A stretch of 30,189 nt of DNA, from positions 1 through 30,189 of the forward strand of contig CAMJTZ010000006.1 in NCBI GenBank assembly GCA_946408865.1, read 5' to 3'. The notes below the pieces were generated by a model that did no database searches, was not told where the DNA came from, and was given only the letters and a program-made list of their open reading frames with translations. The stretch's first letter is position 1, and every line of letters starts with the position of its first letter. Source of the stretch: an uncultured Clostridia bacterium. Its GTDB lineage: Bacteria > Bacillota_A > Clostridia > Christensenellales > Aristaeellaceae. Both the position numbers and the translations under genes were made by a program. Below are positions 14,273 through 22,482 of this stretch, piece after piece.

Positions 14273-15577
14273 TCAATAATCTTCTATGATCGCTCCGCTG
14301 AGATACTGCGGAGAGACAGACTGTATTTTTACACGGACAGGAACGCCCTGGGAGCAGGCGGAGCCGGGAGAAAGGCGGATGCGCAGATATTCCGGGGAAT
14401 AACCTTCCCAGCATCCGTCCACTTCTTCCTCCGGAAGGAGGGTTGCCGTTTTTCCGATCCACGCGCGCTGGTAGCAGAGCGCTGTCTCACGCCCGACATG
14501 GATCAGCCTGCGCGCCCGGTCCTGCTTGACCGCATCGGAAAGCTGACCGGGCATTTCTGCGGCGGCGGTGCCGGGACGGGGCGAGTAGGGAAAAACGTGA
14601 ATACGGGCAAAGCCGATCTTCCGGATCATGGCTTCTGTTTCGGCAAATTCATCTTCCGTTTCACCCGGGAAACCGGTCAGGATATCCGTGGTAAAGGCGG
14701 CGTCCGGGAAAAAAGAACGCAGGTTTTCGACGGCTTTCAGGAATCCGTTCGTCAGGTACTGCCGCCGCATACGGCGGAGGACACTGTCGCTGCCGGACTG
14801 CAGGGCCAGGTGAAACTGGGGGCAGATTTTGCTGAAGGAGGACAGTTTTCGGGCAAATTCCGGCGTGGCAATATTCGGTTCCAGCGATCCGAGACGAACG
14901 CGAAGGATCCCGGGTGTCTCCTCCAGAATCTGCAGCGCATCGAGCAGGGAACGGCGGGGAGAGAGATCCTCTCCGTATGAAGAGAGCAGGATGCCGGTGA
15001 GGACAATTTCACAGAAGCCGGCAGCTGCCAGTCTGACCGCTTCGGTACGGATATCCTCAGGCGTACGGGAACGGACCGGACCGCGCACGGAGGGAATAAC
15101 GCAATAGGAACACCGGTTGCGGCAGCCTTCCTGTATTTTCAGAACGGCCCGGGTGCGATCCCCGAAATCCGTAATGTGCAGCGGTTCATAAGGTATATGT
15201 TCCGGAAAAGGTTCCACAGCGCAGATCGGGCTGCCGGAAGCAATTACTTCCTGCAGGAGAGGAACGATGCGCCCGCGGAACTGTGTGCCGATGACGAGAT
15301 CCGCACCGGCAGCGAGGAGCTCTTCGCCGCGCAGCTGGGCAAGGCATCCGCAAAGAACCAGCTTGGAATCCGGATGCTCCCGCTTCAGGCGGCGGGCAAG
15401 CTGAAGACTTTTTTTGTCGCCGGTACCGGTGACGGTGCAGGTGTTGATCAGATAGACATCCGCAGCGGAGGGAAAAGGAACGGATTCAAAACCGGCGGCA
15501 CAGAGCAATTCTTCCATGGCCCGGGTATCATACTGATTCACTTTGCACCCCAGTGTATGACAGGCAACGGTCGGCAT
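14273..15577 (-). CDS. mtaB: tRNA t6A37 methylthiotransferase
   Basis: MtaB is a radical-SAM iron-sulfur enzyme that converts t6A37 to ms2t6A37 in tRNA. The 434-residue product has the N-terminal UPF0004 domain with cluster ligands Cys11 (LGCKVNQYD), Cys47 (NTCTVT) and Cys78 (CGCLAQ). The radical-SAM motif is C152-x3-C156-x2-C159 (GCRNRCSYCVIP), followed by RGPVRSR, LQSGSDSVLRRMRR and DILTGFPGETEDEF. A C-terminal TRAM-like region completes it. A TTG lies in frame at 15583, but the GGAG ribosome binding site (about 15588-15591) is only 3 nt from it and 9-10 nt from the ATG at 15577, so I chose the ATG. The gap to the rsmE stop codon is 6 nt. Its substrate base depends on TsaC (5084-6121). Confidence 0.95.
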   Translation of the reverse strand: MPTVACHTLGCKVNQYDTRAMEELLCAAGFESVPFPSAADVYLINTCTVTGTGDKKSLQLARRLKREHPDSKLVLCGCLAQLRGEELLAAGADLVIGTQFRGRIVPLLQEVIASGSPICAVEPFPEHIPYEPLHITDFGDRTRAVLKIQEGCRNRCSYCVIPSVRGPVRSRTPEDIRTEAVRLAAAGFCEIVLTGILLSSYGEDLSPRRSLLDALQILEETPGILRVRLGSLEPNIATPEFARKLSSFSKICPQFHLALQSGSDSVLRRMRRQYLTNGFLKAVENLRSFFPDAAFTTDILTGFPGETEDEFAETEAMIRKIGFARIHVFPYSPRPGTAAAEMPGQLSDAVKQDRARRLIHVGRETALCYQRAWIGKTATLLPEEEVDGCWEGYSPEYLRIRLSPGSACSQGVPVRVKIQSVSPQYLSGAIIEDY

Positions 15578-15583
15578 GATCAA

Positions 15584-16318
15584 TTACTCCATTTCTCCAT
15601 AAAGTCCGAAAAAGACGCTGAGGGCGGCCAGACCGGCCGTTTCAGTGCGCAGGATCCGCCTGCCGAGCGTAACGGTTTCGCAGCCCATCTCTGAAAGAAG
15701 ACGGATTTCGTCTGCGGAAATACCGCCTTCAGGCCCGATGACAACGCCAAGGGAAGAAAGGGAAGGATGCTCCCTTACAAACGCCAGCGGGCCTCCATGG
15801 ACGCATTCTTCCCAGGGAACAGCAACGCTGTCGCATTCCGCGAAACAGGACGGAAGGGCGGAGAGAAGCACAGGACTGCAGACTTCCGGGATGCGGCAGC
15901 GGCCGGACTGCTTGCCGGCCTCCCGTGCAATACGCTGCCAGCGCTCCTGCTTGCGGGCACTTTCTTTTTCGTCCAGGCGGACGACACAACGGGAGAAAAC
16001 AACGGGTACGATCCGAAGAACACCGAGCTCCACCGACTTCTGCACAATCCAGTCCATTTTATCGCTCTTGGGAAGGCCCTGAAACAACGTAACGGAAAGG
16101 GAAGGCTCCGTGGAGGGAAGAACGGAGAGAGGACAAAGGGTGGCGCGGTCAGCGGAAAGCGATTCCAGAGCGGCCAGAAAACGCTGCCCGTTCCAGAAAA
16201 CTTCCGTCTCGTCGCCCGGCCGGAGGCGCAGAACCTTGCCGGCGTGACGCGCGTCCTCCGCGTTCAGAACAAAAAGGTGCTCATCCGTCTGATCCGGATC
16301 GGCGTAAAATCGATGCAT
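15584..16318 (-). CDS. rsmE: 16S rRNA m3U1498 methyltransferase
   Basis: RsmE is a SPOUT-class enzyme that methylates N3 of U1498 in 16S rRNA of the small subunit. The 244-residue product has an N-terminal PUA-like part (MHRFYAD, DARHAGKVLRLRPGD), LFQGLPKSDKMDWIVQKSVELGV, and the knotted SAM site IGPEGGIS (194-201) with LGRRILRTETA (218-228). The frame is open 11 codons further upstream, but MHRFYAD is the family start. Its ATG overlaps the prmA stop codon by one base (TGATG), with GGAGGA just upstream. The prmA-rsmE-mtaB order is the conserved Firmicutes cluster. Confidence 0.97.
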   Translation of the reverse strand: MHRFYADPDQTDEHLFVLNAEDARHAGKVLRLRPGDETEVFWNGQRFLAALESLSADRATLCPLSVLPSTEPSLSVTLFQGLPKSDKMDWIVQKSVELGVLRIVPVVFSRCVVRLDEKESARKQERWQRIAREAGKQSGRCRIPEVCSPVLLSALPSCFAECDSVAVPWEECVHGGPLAFVREHPSLSSLGVVIGPEGGISADEIRLLSEMGCETVTLGRRILRTETAGLAALSVFFGLYGEME

Positions 16319-17259
16319 CAGCTGTTCCTCCTGCAAAGGAACGCAGTCCATTCTCCGCGGTATTCGGTTCTCAGAACTTCATAGTCTGCACGGAGAAGCG
16401 CTTCACGGACTTCCTCCGTACGCTCCCGGACGACGCCGGAGCAGATAAAGAGTCCGCCGGGACGGATGTGATTCCGGAGAGGCGCGGCGAAGGAAATGAT
16501 GATATCCGAAATAATGTTGGCAACGCAGATCTGACAGGTTTCCTGTGTGTTTTTCAGCAGATCCCCCTCGCGGACTTCCACGATGTTCTCCACCTGATTG
16601 TGAGCAACGTTTTCCCCGGCGACACGGACGGCATCCGGGTCGATATCAATGGCAAGAACATGACCGGCGCCCAGGAGCGCCGCGGCGATGGCGAGGATTC
16701 CGCTGCCTGTTCCGACGTCAATAATGTCTTCACCGCCGCGGATGGTTTCCTCCAGGAGGGAGATACACATGCCGGTCGTTTCATGCGTTCCGCTGCCGAA
16801 AGCCATTCCCGGATCAATCTCAATGATCCTGTCGCCGGGCTTCGGATCAAAAGGCTCCCAGGTGGGCTTGACCACGAGATGCTCTCCGGCATAGAAAGGC
16901 TTGTAATACTTTTTCCAGACTTCAGCCCATGAATCCTCGGAAACCGTGCGCGTATCCGCGACGAGGGAACCGAAAAGCGGCTGGGAATCCTTCATGGCTG
17001 CAAGCCGCTCCTGCAGGGAACGGAAGAGACCGGGGAAGGAATCGTCCGGCGTGAACCAGGCATGAACCAGAACATCCTCCGGCATTTCCTCGAGCAGTTT
17101 AGGATCGATGATTTCCCAGATGCCGTGCGGCTTGGACGGATCCGGAATATCCGCTTTATCCTCAATCATGGTTCCAGTTGCCCCGGATTCCATCAAAAGC
17201 TCCGAGACCCAGTCAGAGCCGAGGGTTGTTGTGTGGACAATACATTCAATCCAGTTCAT
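16318..17259 (-). CDS. prmA: Ribosomal protein L11 methyltransferase
   Basis: PrmA trimethylates lysines and the N-terminus of ribosomal protein L11. The 313-residue product has an N-terminal substrate-recognition domain (about 1-110; SEDSWAEVWKKYYKPF marks the joint), then DPGMAFGSGTHETT (149-162) and the SAM loop DVGTGSGILAIAA (181-193). VANIISDI and the GGLFICSGVV strand are also typical. AGGGAGAA precedes the ATG. It starts 21 nt after the stop codon of the upstream solute-binding protein gene. In many Firmicutes dnaJ occupies that place; here it is replaced by an oligopeptide-binding protein and the CoaE-SLT fusion. Confidence 0.97.
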   Translation of the reverse strand: MNWIECIVHTTTLGSDWVSELLMESGATGTMIEDKADIPDPSKPHGIWEIIDPKLLEEMPEDVLVHAWFTPDDSFPGLFRSLQERLAAMKDSQPLFGSLVADTRTVSEDSWAEVWKKYYKPFYAGEHLVVKPTWEPFDPKPGDRIIEIDPGMAFGSGTHETTGMCISLLEETIRGGEDIIDVGTGSGILAIAAALLGAGHVLAIDIDPDAVRVAGENVAHNQVENIVEVREGDLLKNTQETCQICVANIISDIIISFAAPLRNHIRPGGLFICSGVVRERTEEVREALLRADYEVLRTEYRGEWTAFLCRRNS

Positions 17260-17280
17260 CTTTTTTCTCCCTGTATCGTG

Positions 17281-18867
17281 TCAGTTGGTAAAGAAAGATT
17301 CAATGCCGCGCAGCAGTTCGAATTCACGGACATCCCTGCACGTTGTGTACATATAGCGGGTAATCACATTGCCGGTGCGCCAGTAGAGACAGATAAACGG
17401 ACAATCAACAGAAAACTGATACTGGATATCCATCAGCTTCTGGCGGTATTCCTCCTGGGTTGTCTGTTTGCGAAGGCTTTTGAACAGTTCATCCATCTTG
17501 GAACTGGAATATCTGCAGTAATTTCCTGCCCGGTAATTCGTGCTCATCAGCATAAAACCGGGATCCGGAGTGACATCCATCTGGAAGGCGACGAGCGCGA
17601 GATCGAAGGAGCCGCTGCGAAGCTTTTCCTGCAGGCCCGTCATGGTCATTGCGGTAACACGGCATTCAATGCCCACCTCCGCAAGAGCGGCGGTGATGAT
17701 ATTCATCGCTTCCTCCCGGACGTCGTTATCCGGTTCCTCATAATAGTAAAAACGAAGGGAAAGATGCTTCAGTTCACCGTTGGCATCTGCTTTGTCGAGG
17801 ATGCCGTTTTCATCGATATCCTCCCAGCCGGATTCCGCCAGGAGACGCTTTGCAGTTTCGACATCCTGTGTGAAGGAAGCGTCCAGGCTGGAATTGTACA
17901 TCCAGGTGCCAGGATAGAAAGGAAAATTGGTCGGAACTGCGAGGCCGAGATACGCGGTCTGAATGATTTTGTTTTTGTCAATCAGGTTGCGGATCGCCTG
18001 GCGCACTTCCGGGGTAAGCTCATAGGAATTATTGTTCAGATAAAGACATTCCAGCTGATTTGTGCGGTAGGACATGGTCAGGGAATTGGCGCCGGTTTTA
18101 TGCTGCGCGCCGGCGACGGAACGCGTAAAGCAGGCTTCCACCTGGGCGAATTCATAGCTTTCGACGACCGCGCGGGATGTGTTTTCAAACTGGAACATGA
18201 TTTCCCGCACCTGCGGCTTGGCTTTCCACCAGTTCGGATTCGCAGAGAGCCACATCCGCTCTCCGGCGTGGAATTCCGTAATGACGTACGGGCCGCTTCC
18301 GGGTGGATTATCCATCGCGACATAGGCGGCAGGGACAACGGGGAAGGTCATCTGATAAAGAAGACCGAAATTCTGACGGTCGTTTGTCGCCCTGACGACG
18401 ACGGTATAGTCATCCTTGTTTGTGATGGAGGAAACGAAGCGTTTCAGATTCTGGTAATACCCTTTGTCAACAATCGTTTCGTCATTTGCCCTGGCAAGGA
18501 TATACTCCGCGGAAGCCACCACATCCTTTGCGGTCAGAGGCGTCCCGTCCGAGAAGCGGATATCCTGGCGGAGATAGAAGGTCCAGGTTTTTCCGGACGC
18601 GGATTCCTCCCAGCTTTCCGCAAGGCAGGGCTGCGGGAGATAATCATCATCAATGGATACAAGGGATTCGTAAACAGCGTGATACGCAGAAAGAATATCG
18701 TATTCGACCGGCTCAAAAGGCCGCACCATCAGTGTTTTGGAGGACTGAATGGAAATGGTGATACTGCTGCCGAGTTCCGCGGCGAAAGCATCAGGAGCCG
18801 GAAGCAGCAGGATCAGGATCAGCAGGAAGCTCAGCAGGCGTGAAATACTTTTCCTGGTAGATTCCAT
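17281..18867 (-). CDS. Family 5 (oligopeptide/dipeptide-type) extracellular solute-binding protein, orphan
   Basis: Family 5 binding proteins deliver peptides, nickel or glycans to ABC importers. The 528-residue product has a strong signal peptide (residues 1-29/30: SRKSISR, then a Leu/Ile-rich core, ending AFA-A), no lipobox cysteine, and the SBP5 fold. Recognisable parts are YESLVSIDDDYLPQPCLAES followed by WEES, GKTWTFYLRQDIRFSDGTPL, GSGPYVITEF, REEAMNIITAALAEVGIEC and the MDVTPDPGFML region. No permease or ATPase gene is nearby, so it must act with a transporter encoded elsewhere or as a binding protein only. The first 77 nt overlap the coaE-slt 3' end in another frame. GGGAGGG (18880-18886) lies 12 nt before the ATG. 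Since SBP5 proteins include murein-peptide binders, a link to the adjacent transglycosylase is plausible but unproven. Confidence 0.9.
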   Translation of the reverse strand: MESTRKSISRLLSFLLILILLLPAPDAFAAELGSSITISIQSSKTLMVRPFEPVEYDILSAYHAVYESLVSIDDDYLPQPCLAESWEESASGKTWTFYLRQDIRFSDGTPLTAKDVVASAEYILARANDETIVDKGYYQNLKRFVSSITNKDDYTVVVRATNDRQNFGLLYQMTFPVVPAAYVAMDNPPGSGPYVITEFHAGERMWLSANPNWWKAKPQVREIMFQFENTSRAVVESYEFAQVEACFTRSVAGAQHKTGANSLTMSYRTNQLECLYLNNNSYELTPEVRQAIRNLIDKNKIIQTAYLGLAVPTNFPFYPGTWMYNSSLDASFTQDVETAKRLLAESGWEDIDENGILDKADANGELKHLSLRFYYYEEPDNDVREEAMNIITAALAEVGIECRVTAMTMTGLQEKLRSGSFDLALVAFQMDVTPDPGFMLMSTNYRAGNYCRYSSSKMDELFKSLRKQTTQEEYRQKLMDIQYQFSVDCPFICLYWRTGNVITRYMYTTCRDVREFELLRGIESFFTN

Positions 18868-20215
18868 AATCTCTTGTTACCCTCCCAACATATTTTTTTG
18901 TCGGCCCTTCCGGCAGGGAAGACTGCGTCAGCGTGTAGCCGTCTTCACTGAGAAGCGGATCGGAAAGCCAGACTTTCACCTGTCCCTGACCGGCGTGATA
19001 AGCGGCTGTGACCGCGACAGGATCTCCCCGGAAGAGACGGCTGAGATAATTCAGATACCAGCAGCCGAAACGGATATTCGATTCCGGATCGAGCATCCGC
19101 TCGAACGCATAGCCGCTGAGCTGCAGCTTGTGCGCAATCCATTCGGCGGTATCCGGCATAAGCTGCATCAGGCCGCGGGCGCCCGCACCGGATTCCGCTT
19201 TGGCGTTGAAGGAACTTTCGTTGCGGATAATCGCAGTCACATACGCGGGAGCCAGGTTGTATTCCGAGGCGTACTGCTCAATCAGGGAACGGTAGCTTAA
19301 CGGATACTGCCGGTCAATCTGCTGCTGTTCGGCAATATGCTTTTCCTCACATGTACGGAGGTAAGCATTCATCAGGATCAGCGCGGTAACGACGGCGGCA
19401 AGGAGCACAACCGCAGAGATCAGCGCGGTTTTCAGCCAGACCGGCATGCGCCACGCCGCTTTCCGCGGTTCTCGGCGGTTACGCGCCGTTTCCGGCCGGG
19501 TCATCGTTGTTTCCGGCGCAGGCGGGGGCATACGGACGGAAACGGCAGGCGTTTCAGGGGCAGAGGCCGGACCTGCGGAATCGTAATTGCGCACGCGCCG
19601 CGGACGGACGGACAGTTCAGCTGTGTTCAACGCCTCGGCAAGGAGTGCGTCAACAGTCCTGCAGGTTTGATCAATCGTTCCTGAATTGTCAATCACATGC
19701 GTGGAACGGGCGGCTTTCTCATCGGACGAGAGGACGGAGCGGATCCGGTTCATGGCTTCCTCCCGGGAGAATCCGTCGCGCACCATCAGGCGGGAAAGCT
19801 GGAGATCCAGGGGAAGCCAGACTGTCCAGACCGCGCTGCAGAGGCGGTCGTAGCCTTTTTCAAACAGCAGCGGCATATCCAGAAAACAGAGTTTCGCGCC
19901 GGAAACACGGGAGGATTCAATTTGCTGCTGCGTGGCGGAAAGGATAAAAGGCGCCATTAACTGATCCAGCTGCCGGCGGGCTTCAGGATCAGAAAAGATC
20001 AGCCGGCCGAGACGGCGGCGGTTGAGCGAACCATCCTCATAAAACACATCGGCTCCGAAGACCTGGTGAATCTGCTGCAGTGCAGGACTGCCGGGGGCGG
20101 TCAGATCCCGGGAAATGCGATCCCCGTCCACTACGGGATAACCGCGGGAGAGAAGATAACTGCTGACGGTGGATTTGCCGCAGGCAATACTGCCCGTCAA
20201 GCCGATAATTCGCAT
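18791..20215 (-). CDS. coaE: Dephospho-CoA kinase fused to membrane-anchored lytic transglycosylase
   Basis: One 474-codon frame encodes two normally separate proteins. Residues 1 to about 197 are dephospho-CoA kinase (last step of CoA synthesis): P-loop GLTGSIACGKST (5-16), DGDRISRDL, DMPLLFEKGYD (113-123), lid arginines near 146-160, and VIDNSGT. Residues 200-258 form a Pro/Arg-rich linker. Residues 260-284 are a transmembrane helix with positive residues on its N-side, predicting kinase inside and the rest outside. Residues 308-455 are an SLT/Slt70-type lytic transglycosylase that cleaves peptidoglycan: catalytic Glu333 in IIRNESSFNAKAES, then GARGLMQLMPDTA, DPESNIRFGCWYLNYL, AAYHAGQG and YVGRVTRDY. 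Separate coaE and slt genes are commonly adjacent in Clostridia, so the fusion may have arisen by loss of the stop codon; assembly error must be excluded. The tail overlaps the next gene. Confidence 0.88.
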   Translation of the reverse strand: MRIIGLTGSIACGKSTVSSYLLSRGYPVVDGDRISRDLTAPGSPALQQIHQVFGADVFYEDGSLNRRRLGRLIFSDPEARRQLDQLMAPFILSATQQQIESSRVSGAKLCFLDMPLLFEKGYDRLCSAVWTVWLPLDLQLSRLMVRDGFSREEAMNRIRSVLSSDEKAARSTHVIDNSGTIDQTCRTVDALLAEALNTAELSVRPRRVRNYDSAGPASAPETPAVSVRMPPPAPETTMTRPETARNRREPRKAAWRMPVWLKTALISAVVLLAAVVTALILMNAYLRTCEEKHIAEQQQIDRQYPLSYRSLIEQYASEYNLAPAYVTAIIRNESSFNAKAESGAGARGLMQLMPDTAEWIAHKLQLSGYAFERMLDPESNIRFGCWYLNYLSRLFRGDPVAVTAAYHAGQGQVKVWLSDPLLSEDGYTLTQSSLPEGPTKKYVGRVTRDYGIYQEKYFTPAELPADPDPAASGS

Positions 20216-20247
20216 GCAACATCCTGCCCTTCAGTAAAATGATTCTG

Positions 20248-20278
20248 AAAACGGCCCGGCGCAGGAACGGCCGGGCCG
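20248..20278 (-). terminator. Terminator after telA
   Basis: On the minus strand, a 9-bp GC stem CGGCCCGGC/GCCGGGCCG (20270-20278 with 20252-20260) with a 9-nt loop is followed by TTTT (20248-20251). It separates xpaC-telA from coaE-slt. The short T run may allow read-through, and I see no clear promoter between it and coaE-slt. Confidence 0.7.
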
Positions 20279-20293
20279 AAACAACAACCAGAA

Positions 20294-21454
20294 TTACAGA
20301 TTGGTTGAAAGCAGCTTTTTCTTCAGCTCAGCTTCCATGCTGTAGAGCGTTTTTTCCGCTTCGAGACGCTTGGCGTGGCCTTCGGACTGGATCGTCATCA
20401 CTTCGTTGATGGTGTCAATCAGATCCTGATTGGTCTGAACCAGGGTTTCGATATCGATAATGCCGCGTTCAGCTTCCTTAGCTGTCTGGATCGTGCCGAT
20501 CTTGAGGGCTTCGGCGTTTTTCCGGAGGAGTTCGTTTGTCATGTCGGTAACAGCTGTCTGCGCCTGGAGGGCCTGCTGGGAATGATGCATTCCGAGGGCA
20601 AGGACCATCTGGCTCTTCCAGAGAGGCAGCGTGTTGGAAAGGGTGGACTGAATCCTCTCAACGAGAAGACTGTCATTGTTCTGAAGAAGGCGGATCTGCG
20701 GCGCCATCTGGATGGAGACCTGACGGGTCAGCTTCAGATCATACAGCTTCTTCTCGAAGCGGTCGCACTGGGCCGCAAGGTCATTGGCCTTTTGGGCGTC
20801 CATGGCGTCACCGGACAGGGCGGCTTTTTCCTGCAGCTCTTTGAGTTCGGTGTTGCGGACCTGTTCCAGTTTCTTGTCGCCTGCGATGATGTAGAGCGTC
20901 AGCTGATGGAAATAATCGCTGTTCTGGTCATAGAGACGGTCAAACATCGCGACGTCTTTCAGCAGCTGGGTCTGGTAGCTTTCGAGGGAACCCGCAATGG
21001 TATCGACATTTGCGGAGACCTTGTTATAGCGGGCTTTCATGCGGGTGATTTTATCCTCACCCTTCTGGAAAAGTTTCGCGAGTCCCTTGGGCTCCTCGGA
21101 ATCCTTCTGGAAGCCCTTAAGCTCAGCCACAAGATTCACCAGCATGTTTCCGACTTCGCCGGTTTCCTGGGTTTTGACGGCGTCAAGCGCGGTCTGGGAG
21201 AAATCAGCGATACGCTTCTGCGCGTCGGCACCGAAAAGAAGGACATGATCGGGATTGGTCACGTCTACTTTTTTGATGAAATCATCAATCGCCTTTTTTT
21301 CCGCATCGGTCAGCTGGCTTTCGTCCAGCCTGGGCGGCGCAGCTTCCGGGGCGGCAGCAGGGGTCTGTTGGATGCTTTCCGCAGGAGCAGCGGTTTCAGG
21401 TTCCGGAGCGGAAGGAACGAGGGAAAGCTGAGGCATCGGATTGGATTCGGACAT
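20294..21454 (-). CDS. telA: TelA-family (toxic anion resistance) protein
   Basis: The TelA/YaaN family was named from tellurite resistance; its molecular role is not established. The 386-residue product has an N-terminal Pro/Ala-rich stretch (about 1-42), then an all-helical body. Family-typical parts are GEVGNMLVNLVAELKGF, FQKGEDKITRMKARY, VSANVDTIAGSLESYQ, LYIIAGDKKLEQ and MTNELLRKNAEALKIGTIQT near the C-terminus. No membrane segment is present. AAGGAGG lies upstream of the ATG. It follows xpaC by 19 nt, the same pairing as B. subtilis xpaC-yaaN, which supports the call and suggests the two act together at the membrane, probably in envelope stress. Confidence 0.93.
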   Translation of the reverse strand: MSESNPMPQLSLVPSAPEPETAAPAESIQQTPAAAPEAAPPRLDESQLTDAEKKAIDDFIKKVDVTNPDHVLLFGADAQKRIADFSQTALDAVKTQETGEVGNMLVNLVAELKGFQKDSEEPKGLAKLFQKGEDKITRMKARYNKVSANVDTIAGSLESYQTQLLKDVAMFDRLYDQNSDYFHQLTLYIIAGDKKLEQVRNTELKELQEKAALSGDAMDAQKANDLAAQCDRFEKKLYDLKLTRQVSIQMAPQIRLLQNNDSLLVERIQSTLSNTLPLWKSQMVLALGMHHSQQALQAQTAVTDMTNELLRKNAEALKIGTIQTAKEAERGIIDIETLVQTNQDLIDTINEVMTIQSEGHAKRLEAEKTLYSMEAELKKKLLSTNL

Positions 21455-21473
21455 TTTGGGTTCCTCCTTTTAA

Positions 21474-22328
21474 TTATTCCCGAACAGTATTGGCGGAAGA
21501 GGAAGACGAATGCTCCTGGCTTTCGCTTTCCTCCGGAAAATCAAGCATCGGAACAGACGAAGTACGCATCTGCGCTTCGGCTGCAGTACGGGCGGCGCCG
21601 AGACGCTGCGATTCAAGAATCTCGTTGTCGATATAGCCGTCGCGCTTCAGCATCTGTTCCATTACATCAATATCCGTGGAAATATCGAGCATGTTTTCCT
21701 TGTGGAGCGCGTCGATTTGCTTCTGACAGGCAGTGAGCACCATGTTCATGCAGCGGACAGCGGAATCACGCGCCTGGGACATATCCTGATAGGAAACGCC
21801 CCGCTGCTGCATGAGACGGTAATTCGCCAGGACTTTCAGCGTCGTCGGCAGGTAGTAGTTCATGAATTTGCGGACGTGCGGCGCTTTGGCAGGTTCATCC
21901 GAAACGGTACGGAAGATCTGATAACATTTGTCGGACAGGGTGTTCATCTGGGCCGTCAGGGTTTCGTCCGTGATGACGATATTCTCATCCCGGATGGTGT
22001 TGAGCATTTCCTGGCCTTTGAGGATTACGTTGTCCGCCTGCTGATTGCCGGTCAGCGGGATCTTGGACGCCTCCTCGCGACGGCGGCGTTCCTCCTCCTG
22101 CCTGCGGAGAAGTTCTTCCTGCGCTTCGCGCTCACGGTCACGCCTGTTATGTGTTGTGGTATCCAGTTTTTTGCCTACGATGCTGGCAATTGCGCCGACT
22201 CCGGCGCCGATCACTACTCCCAGCAGAAGACCGGGAAGACCCCGCAGCGCGAGAAAAACGATTCCCGCTGTAATCAGAAAACCGGTACCGCCGGACTTGC
22301 GGTTATAATTCGAGTTATTCCCACCCAC
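21474..22328 (-). CDS. xpaC: XpaC-like membrane protein (GTG start)
   Basis: XpaC-like proteins (annotated as 5-bromo-4-chloroindolyl phosphate hydrolysis family) have no proven enzymatic role and accompany TelA. The 284-residue product has two closely spaced hydrophobic segments near the N-terminus (about 17-55, glycine-rich), a charged Arg/Glu coiled-coil stretch (about 62-88), and a helical C-terminal domain with YYLPTTLKVLANYRLM, a recognisable family motif. It ends in a Ser/Glu-rich tail. A TTG opens the frame 24 nt further upstream, but AAGGAG lies between it and the GTG at 22328, 9 nt before the GTG. The promoter's expected start site would leave almost no leader for the TTG, so I chose the GTG. 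Assignment rests on partial sequence memory plus the telA pairing. Confidence 0.78.
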   Translation of the reverse strand: MGGNNSNYNRKSGGTGFLITAGIVFLALRGLPGLLLGVVIGAGVGAIASIVGKKLDTTTHNRRDREREAQEELLRRQEEERRRREEASKIPLTGNQQADNVILKGQEMLNTIRDENIVITDETLTAQMNTLSDKCYQIFRTVSDEPAKAPHVRKFMNYYLPTTLKVLANYRLMQQRGVSYQDMSQARDSAVRCMNMVLTACQKQIDALHKENMLDISTDIDVMEQMLKRDGYIDNEILESQRLGAARTAAEAQMRTSSVPMLDFPEESESQEHSSSSSANTVRE

Positions 22329-22361
22329 AGCAAAAATCTCCTTGAAGTCCAAAATCAGTTT

Positions 22362-22370
22362 ATTATACCA
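22362..22370 (-). promoter_or_regulatory. Extended -10 promoter of xpaC-telA
   Basis: On the minus strand, TGGTATAAT (22362-22370) is an extended -10 element. The position 17 bp upstream holds only a T-rich run and no good -35. The predicted start site near 22355 leaves a leader of about 27 nt containing the AAGGAG used by the GTG start. Confidence 0.6.
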
Positions 22371-22444
22371 TATAAAAAATGGAAAAAAAAGATAGAAAAC
22401 CTTCTGATGCAGAAAAACAGAGCGGATTATACCGGCAGGATAAG

Positions 22445-22482
22445 AAAAAAGGAACCGGATTATGGTTCATTGTCATCCGGCT
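22445..22482 (-). terminator. Terminator overlapping the end of ttcA-like gene
   Basis: On the minus strand, AGCCGGAT pairs with ATCCGGTT (22475-22482 with 22453-22460; 8 pairs, one G-U) across a 14-nt loop. CC and a six-T run (22445-22450) follow. The stem begins inside the last codons of the ttcA-like gene, whose stop codon is at 22460-22462. Confidence 0.7.

Noticed and set aside
17062..18843. Long plus-strand open frame (593 codons) opposite the SBP5 gene
   Set aside because: It is antisense to prmA and SBP5, which both have clear motifs. Its own product has no family features and no ribosome binding site.
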